NCBI GenBank assembly: GCA_938002705.1 | Contig: CALLAG010000188.1 | Location: 1-10,621, forward strand | Length of the DNA stretch: 10,621 nt | Direction of reading: 5' to 3' | Origin: an uncultured Saprospiraceae bacterium | GTDB taxonomy: Bacteria > Bacteroidota > Bacteroidia > Chitinophagales > Saprospiraceae | Shown here: piece by piece, positions 1 through 8,000 of the stretch | Position numbering within the stretch: position 1 is the stretch's first letter | How the letters are laid out: each line of letters opens with the position of its first letter | Translations under genes and position numbers: made by a program | The notes under the pieces: generated by a model | What the model was told of the DNA's origin: nothing | Database searches by the model: none | What the model saw: only the letters and a program-made list of their open reading frames with translations

Positions 1-181
1 TATTCCATACCGCCTGACTGTCGATAGCAGACTCATGATGAGCTAATTTGTCTTTGACGATAGCTTCTATTTCTTGCCCTTTCTTGACATTTATACCTTG
101 CCATAATGCATCCGTATCTATAGGAGATTGATGCTGGCTAAGCTGCTCTTTTAAGTACTTATCTAGTTGATCTTGCCCCAT
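1..181 (-). CDS. Putative anti-sigma factor / sigma-adjacent protein, N-terminal part only
   Basis: Sixty codons are visible before the gene runs off the left edge. I propose the ATG at 179-181, which lies inside the 3' end of the ECF sigma gene in another frame, a 19-bp overlap that suggests translational coupling. The peptide is hydrophilic, with no signal peptide or membrane segment so far. It holds two copies of one motif 32 residues apart: residues 10-27 (LKEQLSQHQSPIDTDALW) and 42-59 (VKDKLAHHESAIDSQAVW). From memory, Bacteroidota proteins encoded just downstream of ECF sigma genes often start with a similar single 'FKEKL..H....P..AW' segment, followed by a membrane helix and sometimes a periplasmic or barrel domain. 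The role as anti-sigma factor is therefore inferred from position and motif. Reading through the rest of the gene would settle it. It could also be an unrelated hypothetical protein. Confidence 0.6.
   Translation of the reverse strand, partial: MGQDQLDKYLKEQLSQHQSPIDTDALWQGINVKKGQEIEAIVKDKLAHHESAIDSQAVWN
5..154 (-). repeat. Tandem protein motif (two copies) in the putative anti-sigma factor
   Basis: The copies are encoded at 101-154 and 5-58. Within 18 aligned residues they share K, L, H, S, I, D, A and W at the same positions, and most differences are conservative (L/V, E/D, T/S, Q/E). The DNA is much more diverged than the protein pattern, so this is an old duplication kept by selection rather than a recent slippage event. 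Further copies could lie beyond the window edge. Confidence 0.65.
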
Positions 182-729
182 GACTCATTTGTTTGAAATG
201 ATTTTAATTTTTTTCTCAATATTTGTTTTGCTCTCGATAGATTAGATCGAGATGTGACATCTGCTATACCAAGCATATCGCCTATCTCCTTATGACTATA
301 ACCTTCTATCACTGATAGGTTAAATACTTGCCTATAACCTTCTGGAAGCGTACGTACTATATCCATCAGGCTATCTACTGACATATTAGTAATGGCATCT
401 GGAGCGACACTGATCTGATCATTGTAGTCTACAGATAATGATGTCGTATCAAGCTTCTTTTTGTTCAGAGACTTCAAGGCTACATTGACAGTGATTTTTC
501 TCATCCATCCTTGTAATGAGCCTTTACTAGAATCAAAAGTATCGATGTACCTGAAGATTCTAATAAAGGCATCCTGGAGAATATCTTGTGACTTAGTGGC
601 GTCTCCCATATATCTCAGGCATACAGAATATAGTAAGCCTGAGAATCTATGTACAAGCGCCTGCTGGCACTCAGCATGTCCGTCCTGACAGCCTGATATG
701 ATATCTTCTATGGTAAGTTGGTTAGTCAT
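163..729 (-). CDS. ECF-family RNA polymerase sigma factor (sigma-70, RpoE-like)
   Basis: A 188-residue protein of normal ECF length with only sigma regions 2 and 4. Region 2 spans about residues 21-90: the segment around DILQDAFIRIFRY (49-61) matches the conserved helix that contacts core polymerase, and GWMRKITVNVALKSLNKKK (74-92) matches the -10 recognition part. A poorly conserved linker (93-117) leads to region 4 (about 118-177), with LPEGYRQVFNLSVIEGYSHKEIG and the helix-turn-helix ending in SRAKQILRKKLK, which reads the -35 element. It starts only 12 bp after the stop of the lipoprotein gene and overlaps the following gene by 19 bp, so the three genes are almost certainly co-transcribed. 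There is no room for a dedicated promoter in the 12-bp gap. No SigZ- or FecI-specific feature is evident, and no FecR or SusC/D genes are next to it, so I give no gene symbol. Confidence 0.93.
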   Translation of the reverse strand: MTNQLTIEDIISGCQDGHAECQQALVHRFSGLLYSVCLRYMGDATKSQDILQDAFIRIFRYIDTFDSSKGSLQGWMRKITVNVALKSLNKKKLDTTSLSVDYNDQISVAPDAITNMSVDSLMDIVRTLPEGYRQVFNLSVIEGYSHKEIGDMLGIADVTSRSNLSRAKQILRKKLKSFQTNESWGKIN

Positions 730-741
730 AAGTAGTTCGTT

Positions 742-3700
742 CTATAGTTGCATACCTGCATTTATATTAGTGATTTTTTCACAGCCGTCGTGAATTATTA
801 CTTCTGTAGTTCCATCATTACCGTTGACATCACTATCGATATTCTCATCAATACCTATATTAGGTATAACGTAACTAGAGCCTCCAGCATTAAGCGGTAC
901 TCTTACAATATAAGAGCCTTCTGATATATTCAAGAAAATATAATTTCCGTTTTCATCAGTAGTTGTGACTTGTAGTGGGGCCTGCGGGTTTGAAGGATCG
1001 ATTAGAAATACCTCAAGGTCAATTACCCTTCCGTCAAGACTATCTAATACGTTTGCGGTGATACCATTATTGTCACTCCATACCGTTCCTGATATAGATC
1101 TGTAATCTGAAGGTTCATAAGTATAATCCATCGTGAACACACAATCATTTTCATCCTGGACGATAAGTGTAATGGTTTCTTGAAACGTAACACTTATTGA
1201 CTCTGACATTACTGTCGTAGAGGCATTGGTCCATAAGATTGAATATGGTGGCGTACCTCCATTGATAGATTGGATGTTAAATGAACCAAAAGGTAATCCA
1301 TTCATATCGCATCCGTCTACAGTGCTGCTTACTTCTGCTTCTATTTCTTGTAATGTGTACTCCAAAAAGAACTCTGCAGTAGTATTGCAGTTATTGCTAT
1401 TATCAGTGACTATAACTGTATAGATCCCTTCAGTCAAATTGGATATTGTAGCACCTATCGCCCCGTTAGACCAAGAGTAAGTATAGGATCCAGAACCACC
1501 AAATGCACTAGCGGTTATAAATGAGTTTTCTATGTTACAAAGAAATGGTCCACTGGTTTCGAATTCCACAAGTAGCTCTTCACTTTCAGCTATGGTTATA
1601 CTACATTCAGTAGGGCAGCCATTACTATCTGTTATTGTAACACTATATAGACCTGAGCTTAAGCCAGTAATCTGAGGTGTAGTGGCTCCATTACTCCATT
1701 GGTAAGTATATGCTCCAGAACCACCATTTACAAAAACTGTAGCCGATCCATTATCATCTCCGCAGCTTGCGTCTATGCTCGTGGGATTACATGATATAGT
1801 CTCATACTCTATAAGGTACTCTCCATCACAACTTACCCCATTATCGTCGACAATTCTGTAAGTGCCCTCATCTCCATTTGTCAAACCTGTAATTGTAAAT
1901 ACCCCAATGTTTATAGTTTCTACAAATATGTCATCTCTAAATACTTGGTATGGGAACTTACCTCCAGATATTGTAATTATAAGTGAAGCTTCGTTACAAT
2001 CACCTGTGGGTGATACTGAAGAACGGCAATCTAGAGAATCACTTATATCATCAATATCAATCTTGAAGGAACCCATAACGACAATACCGTCTATCTCTCC
2101 CATAAATGTACCTATTACTTTTTCTCCTAATCCACCTAGCTCAGTTATGTCAAAGATGAAATCTTCGCATAAGTTACATCTAGCATCAAGGAAGTTCTGT
2201 GTATTGGGATCATATAAGTAAGCTTCTACATAGGAAGGGATATTAGTATCTGATACTTGAGCATCTGTAATATCGGCCTGAAATAGTGTTTCTAGCGAGT
2301 CTATTACACCTCTTATACTAAGCACTCCATTAGTAATATTTGCTGATGGATTTAATATCAAGGACTCACTACTGTTATCTATCTTGAATCTTATGTATTC
2401 TTCTAACTCATTACATGATTCTATTACGCCTACATTGATATCTGCTCCGTTAGTGATGACAAAACTTTCTATCTCGGAACTTCTAAAATCGTTAAGGTCA
2501 AATCCTTGTATTGTAAATGAGTTTACTGATTCGCATTGTATTATTGATTGTGAGAAGTTGCCTTGAGCATCCGTCTCAGCAATGTAACATGTCATATCAT
2601 TAAGACATATGCGAGCATATCCGTTTGTTATAGGATTACCATTACATTGTAATTGTCCAGAGATTATAATCTCTGCTTCTATATCTATTACTATTTCTCC
2701 AAAGGATACATCATTGCTGAATGGTCCTATGTTTCTATTAAGTATTATCTGACCACATTCATCTTTTACTCTTAATACAAGTGCTTCGTCTTGAGGTACT
2801 TTACCATTGAAGTTACCAGCACTATTGGTCCAGCCGTATCCAGTACTACCGTTACTTACGACATCTATACATATGCTAAAGTTTGTAAGAGGTACGCCAT
2901 CTTGGTTGACAAGTTTTCCAGTAATATTCACGAGAGGGAACGGAACGTCACAATTCCAAAATGAGAAATGACTCACTTCAGTTACGTAGAAATCTCCATC
3001 TAATTGTGCTGTGCTTTCTTCTTCCCAGTATACCGTCTGTTCATTAAGTGACCAAGTTTCGATGGTCTCAGGAGCATGACTTTTTGTGCTTTCGGGTAAT
3101 GGAAATTTTAGTGTCGCAGTGGTATCATCTGCCAGATTCAGCTTCTGATTATCTGTAGAGAATAATTCTACAGCCATCATACCATAAGTAGAGAGCTGTA
3201 CTAGCTGACCGTCAGCTGATAATCCTCTAAGGTCTCCAGGCATAGACTGCTCTAAGTAGGGACCTTCTGGACTGTACCAGTGTGTGTATACGCTCACTTC
3301 TCCATTGTAGGGTGCACCACTGGCTTCGACTTTGATTGCGTTAGGCGGAAATACTATAGATCCACCACCATTTATATTAACGATGCCTCCATTCTCAGCA
3401 TTAAAGTTTTCTGGATTTGATTTTGGAATCATTCTTACCCTTACGAAAGAAGTTTCGTTGAGTTCAGGGATAAAGAATTTGTAATTATCAAAGTAGCCAC
3501 TTTCTTGGAATACAAGGATACCACCTTCTGTTCCAGCCTTTATATTTTTTATTCTGAAATACCCATTTTCGTCCGTTGTATAAGTCTCTCTGCTATAGCT
3601 TATTGTTATGCCCTCTAAGGCTTGTCCGTTCTCATCAGTTGCGATGCCAGAAACACCAGTAGACACCGTCGTGGTAGTAGTAGGCTCCGTCTGTATGACC

Positions 3701-3792
3701 TCTTCTATATTCTCATCACCTAAGATATCTTTCTGGCATGACTGGAAAGAAATCACTAAACCAAACAGGATAATTAATGTTATATATTTCAT
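742..3792 (-). CDS. Large multidomain surface lipoprotein with carboxypeptidase-regulatory-like, SprB and SdrD_B-like modules
   Basis: The 1016-residue protein begins with a lipoprotein signal peptide (hydrophobic residues 4-16, lipobox FQSC, modified Cys19). A Thr-rich linker (36-46) follows. Residues 46-124 form a carboxypeptidase-regulatory-like beta-sandwich (VSGIATDENGQALEG..., TTDENGYFRI). Residues about 135-285 (GGSIVFPPNAI, FPLPES, APETIETWSL..., WEEES) resemble the FAM171/CILP-type segment that often follows this fold in Bacteroidota. Two more regulatory-like sandwiches cover about 287-372 and 373-460. Residues 460-590 form a separate domain I cannot name. Residues 600-893 hold one degenerate and three clearer SprB-like repeats (GGSGAYTYQWSNGA, GLYSVTITDSNGC). 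Residues 897-1016 resemble an SdrD_B domain (ISGTVWSDNNGI, TTTDENGNYIF, DENIDSDVNGNDG). No T9SS sorting tail is present, so lipid anchoring is expected, with an adhesive, structural or sensory role. It is first in the unit with the sigma factor. No enzyme active site is visible. Confidence 0.88.
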   Translation of the reverse strand: MKYITLIILFGLVISFQSCQKDILGDENIEEVIQTEPTTTTTVSTGVSGIATDENGQALEGITISYSRETYTTDENGYFRIKNIKAGTEGGILVFQESGYFDNYKFFIPELNETSFVRVRMIPKSNPENFNAENGGIVNINGGGSIVFPPNAIKVEASGAPYNGEVSVYTHWYSPEGPYLEQSMPGDLRGLSADGQLVQLSTYGMMAVELFSTDNQKLNLADDTTATLKFPLPESTKSHAPETIETWSLNEQTVYWEEESTAQLDGDFYVTEVSHFSFWNCDVPFPLVNITGKLVNQDGVPLTNFSICIDVVSNGSTGYGWTNSAGNFNGKVPQDEALVLRVKDECGQIILNRNIGPFSNDVSFGEIVIDIEAEIIISGQLQCNGNPITNGYARICLNDMTCYIAETDAQGNFSQSIIQCESVNSFTIQGFDLNDFRSSEIESFVITNGADINVGVIESCNELEEYIRFKIDNSSESLILNPSANITNGVLSIRGVIDSLETLFQADITDAQVSDTNIPSYVEAYLYDPNTQNFLDARCNLCEDFIFDITELGGLGEKVIGTFMGEIDGIVVMGSFKIDIDDISDSLDCRSSVSPTGDCNEASLIITISGGKFPYQVFRDDIFVETINIGVFTITGLTNGDEGTYRIVDDNGVSCDGEYLIEYETISCNPTSIDASCGDDNGSATVFVNGGSGAYTYQWSNGATTPQITGLSSGLYSVTITDSNGCPTECSITIAESEELLVEFETSGPFLCNIENSFITASAFGGSGSYTYSWSNGAIGATISNLTEGIYTVIVTDNSNNCNTTAEFFLEYTLQEIEAEVSSTVDGCDMNGLPFGSFNIQSINGGTPPYSILWTNASTTVMSESISVTFQETITLIVQDENDCVFTMDYTYEPSDYRSISGTVWSDNNGITANVLDSLDGRVIDLEVFLIDPSNPQAPLQVTTTDENGNYIFLNISEGSYIVRVPLNAGGSSYVIPNIGIDENIDSDVNGNDGTTEVIIHDGCEKITNINAGMQL
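1114..1791 (-). repeat. Tandem SprB-like repeats within the lipoprotein
   Basis: Three consecutive modules lie at residues about 668-735, 739-812 and 816-893, roughly 75 residues each. Each has a GG(S/T)(G/P)xY(T/S)xxW(S/T)N core followed by a turn and a 'Y(S/T)V.VTD...C' or 'ITLIVQDENDC' edge strand. The first two are most alike; the third keeps GGTPPYSILWTN but is more diverged. A fourth, much weaker copy (GGKFPYQVF) precedes them at about residues 600-665. SprB-type repeats are known from gliding adhesins and other long surface proteins of Bacteroidota. Confidence 0.75.
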
Positions 3793-4075
3793 TAGTTTAA
3801 AATTTAATTATTCAAGATAAAAGCCTACTTAGGAAGCAGACTTACTTACGCAAACCTGAATTTATCTACATACTTAAACATATACCATAGATAACCGAAG
3901 TGTTGCGTAGCAAATGATAAACATCAGAAAAAGGAAAATTAACGCTTGTTTCAATAATATTGATAAATGTAAATATTTTAATATAATAATTGATATTTAG
4001 TATAAATTGCCTTATTTTTAACTGAATTAGTATTATAGGGCAATATATTATTAACGTTTAATAAACTTATGCCTT
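3793..4075. promoter_or_regulatory. Divergent intergenic region between lipoprotein and CBS genes
   Basis: This very AT-rich 283-bp stretch must hold both outward promoters. On the minus strand, two imperfect matches to the Bacteroidota -7 box TAnnTTTG are visible: CAGGTTTG (3858-3851) and TATGTTTA (3882-3875). Neither has a convincing TTG at -33, so the lipoprotein promoter cannot be assigned. On the plus strand I found no good -33/-7 pair ahead of the CBS gene. The only clear structure is the inverted repeat at 4006-4044, listed separately. No ORF or RNA gene is evident. Confidence 0.4.
4006..4044 (+). repeat. Inverted repeat upstream of the CBS gene
   Basis: ATTGCCTTAT (4006-4015) can pair with ATAGGGCAAT (4035-4044), giving nine Watson-Crick pairs and one G-U pair around a 19-nt loop. 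It lies 31 bp before the ATG at 4076. It could be a 5'-UTR hairpin or a binding site for a dimeric regulator. It lacks a T tract and is not a typical terminator. Confidence 0.4.
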
Positions 4076-4525
4076 ATGATGAATGAAAATGTCAAAACAA
4101 TCATGACCACTGATCTTATCACGGTCAAGCCTACAACTAAGCTCTCCTCTGTCAGAAAGATATTCATGTCACATAAGATACATCATCTGCCTGTTATGGA
4201 TAATGGCAAGTTAGTAGGATTAGTAACTACTTACGATATGTGGAAAAACGAGATTGCTCCAAGTAACTACGCAACACAGGAAGTATCTTCGGTCATGACA
4301 ACAAGTCTGGCTAAGATAGGACCTCGTGATAAGATAGGAACTGCTGCTGAGTTATTCTTAGATAATAGGTTCCATGCACTACCTGTCGTCAACGAGCACG
4401 ATCACTTAGTTGGAATTGTAACTTCATTTGATATACTTCTGTATCAGTTTAAGAAAGCATATCCGAATCCAATTCTGTACAAAAACTTGTATGAAAAAAA
4501 CCAAGTAAATCTTACACCTGCATAA
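4076..4525 (+). CDS. Stand-alone CBS-domain pair protein
   Basis: A 149-residue soluble protein consisting almost entirely of a Bateman module. CBS1 spans about residues 6-56 (VKTIMTTDLITVKP..., HHLPVMDNGKLVGLVTTYD) and CBS2 about 70-121 (VSSVMTTSLAKIGP..., HALPVVNEHDHLVGIVTSFD). Both keep the G-[LI]-V-T-x-x-D signature, whose Thr/Ser and Asp (Asp54, Asp119) bind the ribose of adenosine nucleotides in known CBS pairs, so AMP, ATP or a related ligand is likely. The last 28 residues form a charged, aromatic tail (AYPNPILYKNLYEKN) with no known domain. No transporter, kinase or IMPDH domain is fused. Two adjacent ATGs (4076 and 4079) are possible starts; the second would give the common MNE... 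beginning. It is followed by its own hairpin, so it is probably monocistronic. Its partner is unknown. Confidence 0.9.
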   Translation: MMNENVKTIMTTDLITVKPTTKLSSVRKIFMSHKIHHLPVMDNGKLVGLVTTYDMWKNEIAPSNYATQEVSSVMTTSLAKIGPRDKIGTAAELFLDNRFHALPVVNEHDHLVGIVTSFDILLYQFKKAYPNPILYKNLYEKNQVNLTPA

Positions 4526-4531
4526 TATTAT

Positions 4532-4578
4532 AAGCACCCCGATCATTTATTCTTTTTGCGTAATTGTTTGGGGTGCTT
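4532..4578 (+). terminator. Probable terminator after the CBS gene
   Basis: AAGCACCCC (4532-4540) and GGGGTGCTT (4570-4578) form a perfect 9-bp stem starting 6 bp after the CBS stop codon. The loop is long (29 nt) and the tail is CCCTTTC rather than a clean T run, so termination may be weaker than at the other two hairpins in the window. Confidence 0.6.
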
Positions 4579-4667
4579 CCCTTTCATAGCTATTCATAAA
4601 AGGATTATACTATGCCACCACTTTATAATATTCACAACCATTTATACCTCAGGCCGTTTACTACAAC

Positions 4668-4940
4668 ATGGACTTAACACCACAAGATATTGATAGGATA
4701 ATAGAGATGGCATGGGAAGACAGAACGCCCTTTGATGCGATACTACATCAGTTCGGTACTAAGGAATCTGATGTTATTGCTATAATGAGGAAAAACCTGA
4801 AACCATCCAGTTTCAGATTATGGAGAGCAAGAGTATCCGGCAGAAAAACCAAGCATGCTGCTAAGAGATTCGAAGGTGCTGGAAGGTTTAAGTGTAGTAG
4901 ACAAAAGATGGTGTCTAACAATAAAATATCTAAGAGGTAA
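4668..4940 (+). CDS. DUF2805 / TIGR03643 family protein
   Basis: The 90-residue product matches, from memory, the TIGR03643/DUF2805 family: small proteins of about 90 residues, mostly from marine bacteria, with unusually conserved Trp and Met. The hallmark segments are DIDRIIEMAWEDRTPFDAI (7-25), QFGTKESDVIAIMRKNL (28-44), SFRLWRARVSGRKTKH (48-63) and a basic tail with RFKCSRQK. The protein is strongly basic in its C-terminal half. The N-terminal half looks helical and helix-turn-helix-like, so nucleic-acid binding is plausible but not shown. The biochemical role of the family is unknown to me. The gene lies 142 bp after the CBS gene, beyond its terminator, and ends at a strong bidirectional terminator, so it is probably transcribed alone. 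Confidence 0.88.
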   Translation: MDLTPQDIDRIIEMAWEDRTPFDAILHQFGTKESDVIAIMRKNLKPSSFRLWRARVSGRKTKHAAKRFEGAGRFKCSRQKMVSNNKISKR

Positions 4941-4970
4941 GAAGATTTTGAGTTTATATATTAGATAAGA

Positions 4971-5004
4971 AAAAGCCCTTCAGTTATTTAACTGAAGGGC
5001 TTTT
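4971..5004. terminator. Bidirectional rho-independent terminator between convergent genes
   Basis: AAAAGCCCTTCAGTTA (4971-4986) and its exact reverse complement (4989-5004) form a stem of about 15 bp with a tight loop, flanked by an A run on the left and a T run on the right. It lies 30 bp after the DUF2805 stop and 20 bp beyond the stop of the convergent protease gene, so it can serve both strands. Confidence 0.93.
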
Positions 5005-5024
5005 GTCATTTATATATCTCGATA

Positions 5025-8000
5025 CTATTTTATAATATTCACTTTATGCGTATAGTAGGTATTGCCATTAGATAGGTGGATAAGGTACAATCCTTGCTCA
5101 AAGTTATGTACATCTAATGATAGTTTTTTGCGTATTCTATCAGTATGTATAACTTGCCCATCAATATTGTATATGACTACATTCCAGTCTTCAGTAGAAG
5201 TCTCTTTGTTATATATATGCAAGGTCTGGCTTGCAGGATTAGGATATACTCTGAATATATCATCTGTACCTAACTCATCTATAGATGAAGTAAAGCTCGC
5301 ATCAGTATTAATGACAAACTCTGTCAGATCGATAAATCCACCTTCGCCGTCTATAACTGTAAATACAAATCTATCGGATTCGTCTTCTACACCGTTATGT
5401 ACATATCTAAGAGCTCCTGCATCTATATCCGCTTGAGTAAATCTGCTACCTACAACCATCTCATCTCCACGTAATAAGAGCGTGCCCTTAGTTGTATTCA
5501 CTACGAGGGTATAGAGTAGCTCGTCAGCAGAATTATTATTATCTTCTGATAGAAGGAGATTACTAAATATCCTATCTGCTGCCCCAGTAGGGACTTCTAA
5601 GATATTGTTATTGACTAAGAATGGATTATCGAATGAGCTATTACTACACAGTTGTATAGAGTAAGTGTTAAGTCGGCCACCCTCACCTGGTCTTGTATCT
5701 TCTATAAGTAATACCCAGTCACCTTCAGTCTCTGAGCCATTAAAGCCTTCTAATGATGCTGATTCTAATTGCATAACCCTTGACGCATTAAGTGGACAAC
5801 TGAAAGGTATCGGAGAATCAGAGTCAAAGCCAAGATTAAAGTCTGCTCCAGAACATGATGAGTCCCATAGCTCTATAGAATCTCCAGCAGGGTTAATTAT
5901 AGTTGCAGTAAGATCTCTGGATCTTCCATGACCACCTTCTATCTTAGTAATATTAACATCAGCAATTGTTCCTTGCTCAAACACTCTGATGACAGAACGT
6001 ATTGTAGGTGTTCCTGATTGGGATATATTAATCGGAGTGTCTTCTGCGGTATAAGAATTACAACTTAGTGATACTGTACTGAATGTAAATATCTCAGACT
6101 CGAAGGTATCAACACACTTATTAGATCCAGAAACTCTCCAGTAGTATAGTGTACTATTATCGAGAATAATCTGCGGCAATACTCTATTAGTCAGTATATT
6201 ATCTTGATCTATAATGTTAGTAGAACCGAATTCTGGTGTCGTACTTACTTCCAGTCTATAGCTTTCTGCATTAAGTGATTCTGTCCACTCAAATGCAGGT
6301 GTACCGCTTACGGCCTCTAAGCCACTTGCAGGACTCTGCAGGACTAGATCGCTCATGTCTGTGGCAGTAACCTCAAGTCTGAACGTCTGGCTTATGGATG
6401 TAGCATCAGGTGATGTTGCTTCTATAGTCACTTCATATGTACCAGATTCTGTGACGTTTTCTAGATCAATATTTAATTTAGAAATACCATCTGGTGTCAT
6501 TGGGTTATTAGAAAATTCGAAACTAGCGTCAGTAGGAAGTCCAGATACGACATCTAATGTAACTTCGTTCTGAAAATCTTGGAATGAAGTACCTTGGATA
6601 TCTACACTAAGATTCTGTGGAAGACATATGTCATACTCATTTTCAGCAAGATCTATGAAGAACCCTGGTGCTGCTGGAGCCCTGATTATTAATTCTCCTC
6701 GACCTATATTGAAGAAGACATTGTTGCTCGCTTTGACCTTTATTCTTCCAGCATTGGTTATATTATTAGGTATAGAGACTACATGAGAGCCATCGTTAGG
6801 CACATCGCTTGCAAGTTGAATATCGAATGATCCCCCTCCATCAGTAGATAAGAAGATGTCTACAGTCTGGCAATCTATTATATCATTATCTGTATTGGCC
6901 ACATCCCATTCTACGGTAAATTCTTCATTAACTTCTACGAATGTTAGTTGTCGTGGAGAAGTTACAGCAAAAGGTCCTGCAGTATCTGATGATCTTAATT
7001 TTACTTCTTCCCACACAGTTACACCTGTACCTGGATGGTTATCTCTTACTGTAAATCTGAATGTCAGATCTCTGTTATATGTCGGTAGAACTTCACGAGG
7101 ATTACCTATGCCAGCAAGAATGTTACCCAGTCTTGGAAATGATCTTTTTGTTTCCGTACTAGGCGGAAATGACCTGAAGCTGGGAGCATTACCCAAGGGT
7201 GATCCTAATTGGCTAGGAGTAGAATTAAGATCCATCTGTTCCCAGTTGTAAGTCAGCATATCTCCATCCTGATCTACCGCTGATCCGTCCAGTTCGAATG
7301 GCGTACTGATAGGTATTGTCAGACCTTCTGGGATATCTACAAAAAGATCAGGCGTATTATTACCAGATTCTTCAAGAATTCCACAATTTGAAGCTTCTAC
7401 GAAGTCATAGAATTGATTGATATTACCTACGTGGAAGTACTCATCACTTGGCCCTACGACATTATTGTTACCGCATAATCCTGAGTATGATAGTATAGTG
7501 GATCCACTACCTGGCTCCCATCCTGTAGATGGTGATCTTTGTGCATCATTCCCTGGGCAATTATCCCATGAGTGACCACCTGAGAATTGGTGTCCTACCT
7601 CGTGGGCTCCAGTCTGTGCTATGAAGTTAGAGATATCTGCACTACCGATACAACTCACACCTCCACCTTTGTTATTTCTACATACTGAACCTCCAAAAGC
7701 AATTCCTGCCACACCATCTGTGCAGAATGTAGTAAATACATGGCCGATGTCGTAGCTATTGACACCGACTGCATTATTGATCACAGCTGTGTTTTCTCGT
7801 AGAGTTTCTCCACCTAATCTTGGCGAGGTGTAAGGCTCATTTTCTCTAAAAAATATTAGCTTATCATTGTCGTCTATAAGTTCGAAGTGTATACCTACTT
7901 CGTTCTCGAATGTAATGTTGAATCTATTGACACCTGTATTAAATTTTGACATGACATTCTCAGGAGTCGACCATAGTGAGCCCCATTCTCCAGTACATGC

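Noticed and set aside
1862..2221. Plus-strand open frame of 119 codons opposite the lipoprotein gene
   Set aside because: It lies wholly within a well-supported coding region on the other strand, has no recognisable domain, and looks like an antisense shadow. The same applies to the other plus-strand frames within 742-3792.
4076..4940. CBS gene and DUF2805 gene as one operon
   Set aside because: They are separated by 142 bp containing a 9-bp perfect hairpin right after the CBS stop, so separate transcripts are more likely.
4622..5042. A 14-bp identical sequence, TTTATAATATTCAC, at 4622-4635 and 5029-5042
   Set aside because: The second copy is the end of the protease coding sequence, and the sequence is AT-rich. 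One such match in 10 kb is not surprising, and there are no flanking features of a mobile element or attachment site.
6856..7251. Plus-strand open frame of 131 codons opposite the protease gene
   Set aside because: It overlaps the protease domains completely and its translation has no domain or signal. Other plus-strand frames at 5062-5436, 5665-5931, 7867-8109 and 8109-8345 were rejected for the same reason.
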